Shown piece after piece: positions 17,762 to 22,229 of a stretch of 22,229 bases of DNA. This DNA comes from Saprospiraceae bacterium. Lineage in GTDB: Bacteria; Bacteroidota; Bacteroidia; Chitinophagales; Saprospiraceae. How positions within the stretch are numbered: the stretch's first letter is position 1; each line of letters begins with the position of its first letter. Below the pieces are notes generated by a model. It had not been told where the DNA came from and ran no database searches. It was given only the letters and a program-made list of their open reading frames with translations. The position numbers and the translations under genes were made by a program. The DNA lies in contig JADKGD010000070.1 of NCBI GenBank assembly GCA_016717145.1, forward strand, positions 1-22,229. Direction: 5' to 3'.

Positions 17762-17822
17762 CTAACGTCTAGGCTATGTGATGGATGAAGCGATAGCAAA
17801 TCTATCATCATAGCCGTTGATA
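17762..17822 (-). other. attC-like recombination site S4
   Basis: Plus layout: CTAACGTCTA, arm GGCTATG (17772-17778), TGATGGAT, inner GATAG/CTATC stem, ATCATAGCC (arm CATAGCC 17809-17815), GTTGATATG. The two arms pair as GGCTATG/CATAGCC and continue with a one-base offset (TGATGGAT against ATCTATCAT). On the minus strand it carries AAC then GTTAG cores. It lies just after the antitoxin stop at 17835 and upstream of the hydrolase gene. Confidence 0.55.
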
Positions 17823-17834
17823 TGTGTCGCATTT

Positions 17835-18200
17835 CTAATTTAGTTCATAATCTTGTATAAGCACATTTGGTGTTATTTTCAATAGTTCTGATAAATTTCT
17901 AATCATTTTTTACTGTCAATCTTCTTTTCCTATTCATGACTTCAGAAACTATTCCTTTTGAGCCAACGACTCCAATCAAGTCTTTTGTTTTAACTCAAGC
18001 TCTTCCATTCTTATTCTTACAGCGACGATTGGATCAGGTGACAAAATTTGATGATTTTGGTCTTCATAATCTTCAATTAACAAGGCCAGCAATTCAGCTT
18101 CTTGGCCTTCATTTGTATTTGGCTTGGAGTCAAATATTTTTTCAAGTCGCTCCATGGCAACTTCGTATTCTTCTTCTGTTTTTATTATTTTATGCTTCAT
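17835..18200 (-). pseudogene. higA: HigA-type antitoxin of pair 3, frameshifted near the HTH
   Basis: The ATG at 18200 starts MKHKIIKTEEEYEVAMERLE, followed by KPNTNEGQEAELLALLIEDY and PDPIVAVRIRMEELELKQK, the typical N-terminal half of HigA partners of HigB (PF09907). After a frame change come DLIGVVGSKGIVSEV, NRKRRLTV and MIRNLSELL, with ITPNVLIQDYELN at the end (stop 17835). About 121 residues, full length. It neutralises HigB and should repress the operon through its HTH. It follows the toxin by four bases on the same strand; site S4 is directly downstream. Confidence 0.8.
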
Positions 18201-18203
18201 ATT

Positions 18204-18493
18204 TTATTTTGAATCTATATTATCATATTCTTTGTGAGTTCCTATAAATCTAATTAAGAGCCATTGCTTTTCATAATTATTTTTGCGACTAATCTATATT
18301 TATTACCTTTAATGTTAAACACTACTCTTGAATTCTTAAGTACACCCGCAGTTGCATAAAAATCTTTAATCTCACTCGGTGTCGACCAATTTGCTCCTTT
18401 AACTGTTTCGTACCAAGTTTCTAAGTAGTCTTTAGAATCAGGGTACTTTTCCCAAAATTCTTTAATCGTTCGTTTTGCAATTATTCTTTTCAT
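18204..18493 (-). pseudogene. higB: HigB-type mRNA interferase toxin of pair 3, one frameshift
   Basis: MKRIIAKRTIKEFWEKYPDS starts at 18493, then YLETWYETVKGANWSTPSEI, KDFYATAGVL and VVFNIKGNKYRLVAKI. One extra A near 18280 shifts the frame; past it the family ending NYEKQWLLIRFIGTHKEYD is read to a stop at 18204, giving about 96 residues. These are the HigB_toxin (PF09907) signatures: STPSEIK, VFNIKGNKYRL and FIGTHKEYD. An upstream in-frame ATG at 18508 lies within the promoter and is unlikely to be used. Ribosome-bound mRNA cleavage is the known family activity. Without the correction the frame stops at 18254. Confidence 0.85.
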
Positions 18494-18497
18494 ATTG

Positions 18498-18505
18498 CAA
18501 AGATA
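18498..18505 (-). promoter_or_regulatory. Bacteroidota -7 promoter element for higBA, abutting the start codon
   Basis: Minus strand TATCTTTG, with a TTG 21 bases further upstream as a possible -33 element. The last G (18498) is five bases from the A of the higB ATG (18493), predicting a leaderless transcript. Confidence 0.65.
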
Positions 18506-18554
18506 CAAATGTTTTCATTACGAGAACAATTTATTTTCAGGGATTTTTCTTTTG

Positions 18555-18615
18555 TGACGTTTTTTGGCTTTGTGACGTCTCGTCTGATAAGACGAGATGT
18601 TCATCAAAGCCAATA
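18555..18615 (-). other. attC-like recombination site S5
   Basis: Plus layout: GTGACG, arm GGCTTTG (18566-18572), TGACG, inner stem TCTCGTC (18578-18584), loop TGATAA, GACGAGA (18591-18597), TGTTCAT, arm CAAAGCC (18605-18611), AATATT. It has the same TGATAA loop and outer offset as S2, with different but fully paired stems. The core near 18557 reads GACG instead of AACG, so the R' core is degenerate. It lies 17 bp after the stop of the ParE-like toxin. Confidence 0.55.
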
Positions 18616-18631
18616 TTCTCTTCGTGATTTA

Positions 18632-18933
18632 TTATTCTTCAAACTTTCTAATAAATTTAGGATTTCTTCTCATATCAACGATCCCTAATACTGTTAAGTT
18701 TGTTTCATCAAAACTGTAATAAACAAAATAATCTCTTATTGTCTTTTTTCTTATTAAATCATTACTCGTAATAGTTCCACTTGTGGGATACCGTGATAAT
18801 AAGTTTAAACCATCTTGAAACAATTTGTAAGTTTAATGGAATAAGAGTTTGTACCATTTCTAACTTCCCAATAATTAAGAATATCTTCTAAATGTTCTAT
18901 GGCATTTCTAGTCCATATTATTTTGAGAGCCAT
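18632..18933 (-). pseudogene. RelE/ParE family toxin of pair 4, one frameshift
   Basis: The ATG at 18933 gives MALKIIWTRNAIEHLEDILN, YWEVRNGTNSYSIKLTN, then after a one-base shift near 18825 LFQDGLNLLSRYPTSGTITS, IRDYFVYYSFDETNLTVLGI and VDMRRNPKFIRKFEE, ending at 18632. About 100 residues. The IxWTxxAxxxLEDIxxYW start and the VxxxRRNP ending are typical of ParE/RelE toxins (gyrase or ribosome targeting; which one cannot be told from sequence). It overlaps the antitoxin end by 26 bp and is followed by site S5. Confidence 0.8.
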
Positions 18934-19150
18934 TTTGAACTTTAACATTTACATCTTCATTTGAGATCGTATCTCCATTTTCATTTGTTCTAAACTTATT
19001 TCAAGTTCTTTTTGATGATCAGGTGGAATAATATAAATTTCTTCTTTCTCTGATTCAAAATCTATCAAATTATGTATTTCTTTAAGTAAATATTCATCAT
19101 TAACTTATTCAATACTTTTTTTACTTGTTTTTAAGCTTTATAACTGCCAT
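18908..19150 (-). pseudogene. Small antitoxin of pair 4, frameshifted
   Basis: Starts at 19150 (MAVIKLKNK), then after frame changes in A runs EYLLKEIHNLIDFESEKEEI, YIIPPDHQKELEISLEQMKN, GDTISNEDVNVKVQ and a stop at 18908. About 80 residues. Its position before a ParE/RelE toxin with overlapping ends, its size and the ISLEQMKNGDTISNEDV ending (common in Bacteroidota ParD/RelB-like antitoxins) identify it by context. A TTAATAA heptamer array lies 15-39 bp upstream of the start. Confidence 0.65.
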
Positions 19151-19164
19151 GTCAATATGATTAT

Positions 19165-19189
19165 TTAATAATTAATAATTAATAATTAA
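19165..19189. repeat. TTAATAA heptamer array upstream of toxin-antitoxin pair 4
   Basis: Three complete tandem TTAATAA copies (19165-19185) plus TTAA. The position just upstream of the antitoxin start suggests a promoter or operator region. It could also be a slipped AT tract without function. Confidence 0.45.
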
Positions 19190-19215
19190 ACAAAGAAAGC
19201 CAATAAAAGTGCCAT

Positions 19216-19717
19216 TTACTCCTTCAAAACCTTAAATCTCTTGTCTCCAACCGCAAGATAAGAATTCCTGTCGGAAGTGTTGACAGATTTATAGTGCTTT
19301 GTCCTTCTGATATATCCTGTTTTGAGAGTACTCTGCCATAAAGATCCATGATTTGCAATGATGTTGGTTCTTTAGTCGTGATGGTCACTTCTGATGATGC
19401 AGGATTTGGATAAATACTGGTTTCTCCATTGCCATCGAATCTAACGCTGGCTATATCGCTGTAGCTATACTTTACCGTCATAGTCCACTTGCTTGATGCG
19501 GTAGTAGTTGATACCTATAGATGGTTATATGTGGATGTATTCATAGTGTTTGGTTATGTTGCTGGTGCCATCGCCTGTGATCTCTCCGATGGATGAGAAA
19601 TTCCTTCCATCTGTGCTATGCTTAATGATGTATTTGTCGTTGTTGATTTGGGTGGCGACTGACCAAGTGATATGGGTTTGGTTATTTTGGAGTTTGGCGG
19701 TTGGCTGATTTTGGTAT
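19216..19717 (-). pseudogene. T9SS type A sorting-domain protein, C-terminal fragment
   Basis: The 3' end of a large secreted protein. A fibronectin-like strand region (TAKLQNNQTHITWSVATQIN, NDKYIIKHSTDGRNFSSIGE) is followed by GINYYRIKQVDYDGKYSYSD and the type IX sorting domain IYPNPASSEVTITTKEPTSL, QIMDLYGRVLS, INLSTLPTGILILRLE, ending FKVLKE at 19216. The domain directs export through the type IX secretion system and attachment to the cell surface. The 5' part is cut at the left end of the IS91-family element, and the sequence beyond the element's right end does not continue it. At least three indels. Confidence 0.8.
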
Positions 19718-19797
19718 GTTCAAGCGACACCTTCGGTGAAGACTGTATGTACAAAAAAGATTCGTTCCTTTAGCCTTCACAAAAATAAATAAAAAAA

Positions 19798-20748
19798 ATG
19801 AAAGGAGGGAATGAATTTTCGTCAAAAAAATTGAGTGCAAATGCTGAAGCATGGATTTTCAAGTTGCACCAAACATTAACCATTAAAGAGTATGGCAAAG
19901 GCACATTGAGAAGCTATGTGCAAGAAATGACACTCTTGTTTAAATACTACCATGACAAAGCTGTTGAAGATATCATACAAGGTGACATCGAACAATATTT
20001 GATGTACATAAAATCAGCGCATCAAGTAGGTCGTGCTAAATGTCGTAGTGTCGCTCAGTCCTGTAGTTTTTTCTTTAAGAAAGTGATGCCATCGGCCTAT
20101 ATTGTTCCAAGCAATTTGTATCCTAAAAAGCAATTTATACTTCCTAATATCATGACGGAAGATGAAGTTAGAATCCTTATTGAAACAGCTTACTTAAACA
20201 TAAAAGAACAATCTGTGATCGGCTTACTTTATGGTAGTGGGATGCGCATCAGCGAACTATGCAATTTACGTATAAAAGATATTGAATCGTCACAAAAACG
20301 AATTAAAATTTATCAAGGCAAGGGGGATAAAGATAGATACACCTTACTTCCGGAAACAATAATTGAGAAGTTAAGACAATTATATATATCGGAAGGCAGG
20401 CCACAAGAATATCTATTTACCAGCAAACAAACCAAAAGAGCCATGCATGTTCGATCTATGCAACTCGTTGTCAATAGCGCAATGCAAAAAGCTGGTTTTA
20501 AAGATCGTGGATTTACAGCCCATACCCTACGGCACAGCTTTGCTACACACATGCTCAATCTTGGCAATAATATCCATGTCATCAAGACCTTATTAGGCCA
20601 TAGCAAGATAGAGACGACGATGATCTATCTGCATCTGCAGAGGCACACACAATTAGGCATTGTATCACCTCTCGATATGCTCAATCAAGCTACATCTGAA
20701 CAGAATAAGTACCAGCATACAAAGCACGACAATGCAAAGTCAAGCTGA
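19798..20748 (+). CDS. Tyrosine recombinase (integrase) of the IS91-family element
   Basis: 316 residues, intact. N-terminal SAM-like core-binding domain (about 15-100) and catalytic domain with all active-site residues: R150 in GSGMRISEL, K175 in QGKGDKDR, H242 and R245 in HTLRHSF, H268 in LLGHSK and the nucleophile Y277 in IETTMIYLHL. It is XerC/D-like. There is no extra helix insertion between the Lys and HxxR motifs, so it is not an integron IntI. Such recombinases accompany the transposase in a subset of IS91-family elements, where they may resolve or integrate intermediates. It overlaps the transposase gene by 17 bp if the latter starts at 20732. Confidence 0.9.
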   Translation: MKGGNEFSSKKLSANAEAWIFKLHQTLTIKEYGKGTLRSYVQEMTLLFKYYHDKAVEDIIQGDIEQYLMYIKSAHQVGRAKCRSVAQSCSFFFKKVMPSAYIVPSNLYPKKQFILPNIMTEDEVRILIETAYLNIKEQSVIGLLYGSGMRISELCNLRIKDIESSQKRIKIYQGKGDKDRYTLLPETIIEKLRQLYISEGRPQEYLFTSKQTKRAMHVRSMQLVVNSAMQKAGFKDRGFTAHTLRHSFATHMLNLGNNIHVIKTLLGHSKIETTMIYLHLQRHTQLGIVSPLDMLNQATSEQNKYQHTKHDNAKSS

Positions 20749-21937
20749 GATCAAACAGCTACTTCAACAAAAAATATTTAATCATCCATCCATCGCCAGA
20801 TACAATAAATACAGTCAAAATGTATTGAGCAAGCTTAGGCGCTGTCACACCATGGAGACAGGAGTTCATGTTTACAAATGCAACAATAGCGCTTGTGGCC
20901 ATGTGCACCATCAATACCATAGCTGCGGCAATCGACACTGTCCAAATTGCGGAGGTGCTAAACGAGATCAATGGATCAATGATCGAATGAGCGAATTGTT
21001 GCCGACCAAATATTATCACATAGTGTTTACAGTGCCGCATCAATTACATTCATTGTTTCTTTGTAATCGAAAAAAGATGTTTGATTTGATATTTGAATCC
21101 GGGCATTACACATTGACCAAGTTAGGTCGAGACCCAAAATGGCTCGGAGCTACACCGGGCATAGTATCGATATTACATACCCATGGTCAGGAGCTAAGTT
21201 TTCACCCACACATCCACTGTATCGTGACTGGTGGTGGGGTAGATATTAATGGCAAATGGGTAGATGGAAAACGGTCAAATGATAATTTTTTGTTTCCGCG
21301 GCGAGTGATGGAAAAGATGTACAAAGCCTATTTTCTCAAAAGGCTACGATCAATGCTCGGTGCTGGAGCGTTGACGATACCCGATAGATTTGAAGCTAAA
21401 ATCATAAACGATGTAGGCTTCAAAAAGTGGAATGTTTATGCTAAAGCTCCCTTTGGCGGCCCTGCACAAATTATCGAATATCTAGGTCGATATACCCACA
21501 AAGTCGCTATCACAAGTCATCGCATCAAGGAGATAAGCGAGTTGGCGATCACGTTCAATTACAAGGATTACAAAGATGGAAGCAAGGTCAAAAGCATGAC
21601 CTTGACGCATGAAGAATTTGTCCGAAGATTTGAGTTACACATCTTACCCTATCGATATGTCAAAATTCGTCACGCAGGCTTCATGTCTCACCAAGGCAAA
21701 ATTGAGAGAATAGCCAGTATGTATCAACAATTGAAGTTGCCTCCACCGATGCCTAAGGTAGTAATATCAACAGCTTTACGCGTACTCATAAGTACAGGCA
21801 AAGACATCAGTGTATGCAAGATATGCAATAAGGGAAAGCTGATCTTACTAGACTCTCTGATCATGCACCATGGTGTATTGAAGTCTGTCCATGAAATCGG
21901 AAATCGGGGAGGACCTATCAGAGTAGAAAAAAAATAA
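20732..21937 (+). CDS. IS91-family HUH transposase
   Basis: 401 residues from the ATG at 20732 (MQSQAEIKQLLQQKIF); an in-frame ATG at 20660 lies deep inside the recombinase gene and is less likely. N-terminal zinc-binding domain: C50, C55, then C65, C70 and C73 in HSCGNRHCPNCGGAK. The HUH metal motif is H160-I-H162 in SFHPHIHCIVTGGG, and the catalytic tyrosines are Y250 and Y254 in IEYLGRYTHKVA. It performs rolling-circle-like single-strand transposition. Intact, with no indels, unlike most of the window. Confidence 0.92.
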   Translation: MQSQAEIKQLLQQKIFNHPSIARYNKYSQNVLSKLRRCHTMETGVHVYKCNNSACGHVHHQYHSCGNRHCPNCGGAKRDQWINDRMSELLPTKYYHIVFTVPHQLHSLFLCNRKKMFDLIFESGHYTLTKLGRDPKWLGATPGIVSILHTHGQELSFHPHIHCIVTGGGVDINGKWVDGKRSNDNFLFPRRVMEKMYKAYFLKRLRSMLGAGALTIPDRFEAKIINDVGFKKWNVYAKAPFGGPAQIIEYLGRYTHKVAITSHRIKEISELAITFNYKDYKDGSKVKSMTLTHEEFVRRFELHILPYRYVKIRHAGFMSHQGKIERIASMYQQLKLPPPMPKVVISTALRVLISTGKDISVCKICNKGKLILLDSLIMHHGVLKSVHEIGNRGGPIRVEKK

Positions 21938-22142
21938 CCATTATAAACCAGTTATAAAAGTCAAACAATAGTCTCAAAATAAACGTAGGTAAATGACATG
22001 GAATTACAAAATCATAGATTTTGTAAAGGCCTTCTTGTGTCCGCCAGCGGCGGGTGCAATTGCTTGGAACAGCACTTTGATAGCAGAAAAGGCATGGCCA
22101 CATTTACTAATCCCCCTACGTTGTCGCTGAACACCGTATAGC

Positions 22143-22178
22143 AAAAAGCCCCAAATGTTTAGCATTTGGGGCTTTTTT
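22143..22178. terminator. Bidirectional intrinsic terminator
   Basis: Perfect 12-bp stem AAGCCCCAAATG (22146-22157), loop TTTAG, CATTTGGGGCTT (22163-22174), with an A tract before and a T tract after, so it can work in both directions. It is nested in a longer inverted repeat: CCGTATAGCAAAAAGCCC at 22134 and GGGCTTTTTTCTATACGG at 22208. Confidence 0.8.
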
Positions 22179-22229
22179 GTTGGTCATCTGTACTTCGATT
22201 TGATCGAGGGCTTTTTTCTATACGGCTTA

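Larger units (their letters stand above)
19718..22132 (+). mobile_element. IS91-family insertion sequence with tyrosine recombinase
   Basis: Two overlapping intact genes, a tyrosine recombinase and an HUH transposase, define a rolling-circle IS91-type element. Candidate ends: GTTCAAGCGACA at 19718 and its near-inverse TTGTCGCTGAAC at 22121-22132, differing by one extra A. A short hairpin (CACC TTC GGTG) follows the left end. The right end finishes in GAAC, one of the known IS91 target tetranucleotides. The 180 bp after the transposase contain no gene and should hold the replication end. Exact boundaries are inferred. Confidence 0.7.

Noticed and set aside
19798..20748. Tyrosine recombinase as the integron integrase (IntI) of the cassette array
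   Set aside because: It lacks the extra IntI domain between the Lys and HxxR motifs, lies on the opposite strand, and overlaps the IS91 transposase gene inside element ends.
1..22229. CRISPR arrays, tRNA or rRNA genes
   Set aside because: No regularly spaced direct repeats, and no tRNA-like cloverleaf or rRNA sequence was noticed when reading both strands.

Overview
The window looks like a contig from a Bacteroidota genome, most likely Saprospiraceae or a close relative. It is AT-rich and carries TAnnTTTG-type -7 promoters, a type IX secretion (T9SS) C-terminal sorting domain, LytTR/LytS-type signalling, YceI and DUF5777 proteins, and lipoproteins. Nearly every single-copy gene is broken by one-base indels while conserved residues continue in the next frame. 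Many of the breaks I could resolve are homopolymer contractions or expansions, so much of the apparent decay may be consensus error. Coordinates of broken genes therefore span the reconstructed product.

Region 1 (1-2570, +): the 3' part of dihydrolipoamide dehydrogenase, a YfcE-like phosphoesterase, a REP-like palindrome and a YwaF/TIGR02206 membrane protein. Region 2 (2604-6621, -): a cell-envelope block in the order DUF2892 membrane protein, two-domain c-type cytochrome lipoprotein, one-heme cytochrome lipoprotein, OB-fold protein, YceI protein and DUF5777 beta-barrel-like protein. Region 3 (6912-11559, +): a second YceI gene joined by ATGA overlaps to a propeller-type sensor histidine kinase and a LytTR response regulator, followed by a DUF1572 (DinB-like) gene. 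A lipoprotein gene converges on it.

Region 4 (about 12400-19150, -) is the most interesting part. It is a row of small cassette-like units, all on the minus strand: four type II toxin-antitoxin pairs and one alpha/beta hydrolase. Five of the operons end within about 100 bp of an imperfect hairpin (13421, 14221, 16394, 17762, 18555). The hairpins share features of integron attC sites: AAC/GTT core triplets, a GGCTATG/CATAGCC arm with a constant asymmetric offset, and variable but self-complementary inner stems. No integron integrase is visible, so this would be a CALIN-like array (attC cluster lacking an integrase). A relic group II intron sits directly beside one attC-like site, as group IIC-attC introns do. 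A 598-bp non-autonomous element with terminal inverted repeats and a 6-bp target duplication interrupts a gene next to the array. A separate family of about 65-bp two-hairpin repeats has three copies in the intron relic and a diverged fourth inside the 598-bp element.

Region 5 (19216-22229): a T9SS sorting-domain gene fragment is cut by an intact IS91-family element (tyrosine recombinase plus HUH transposase), followed by a strong bidirectional terminator inside a longer inverted repeat.
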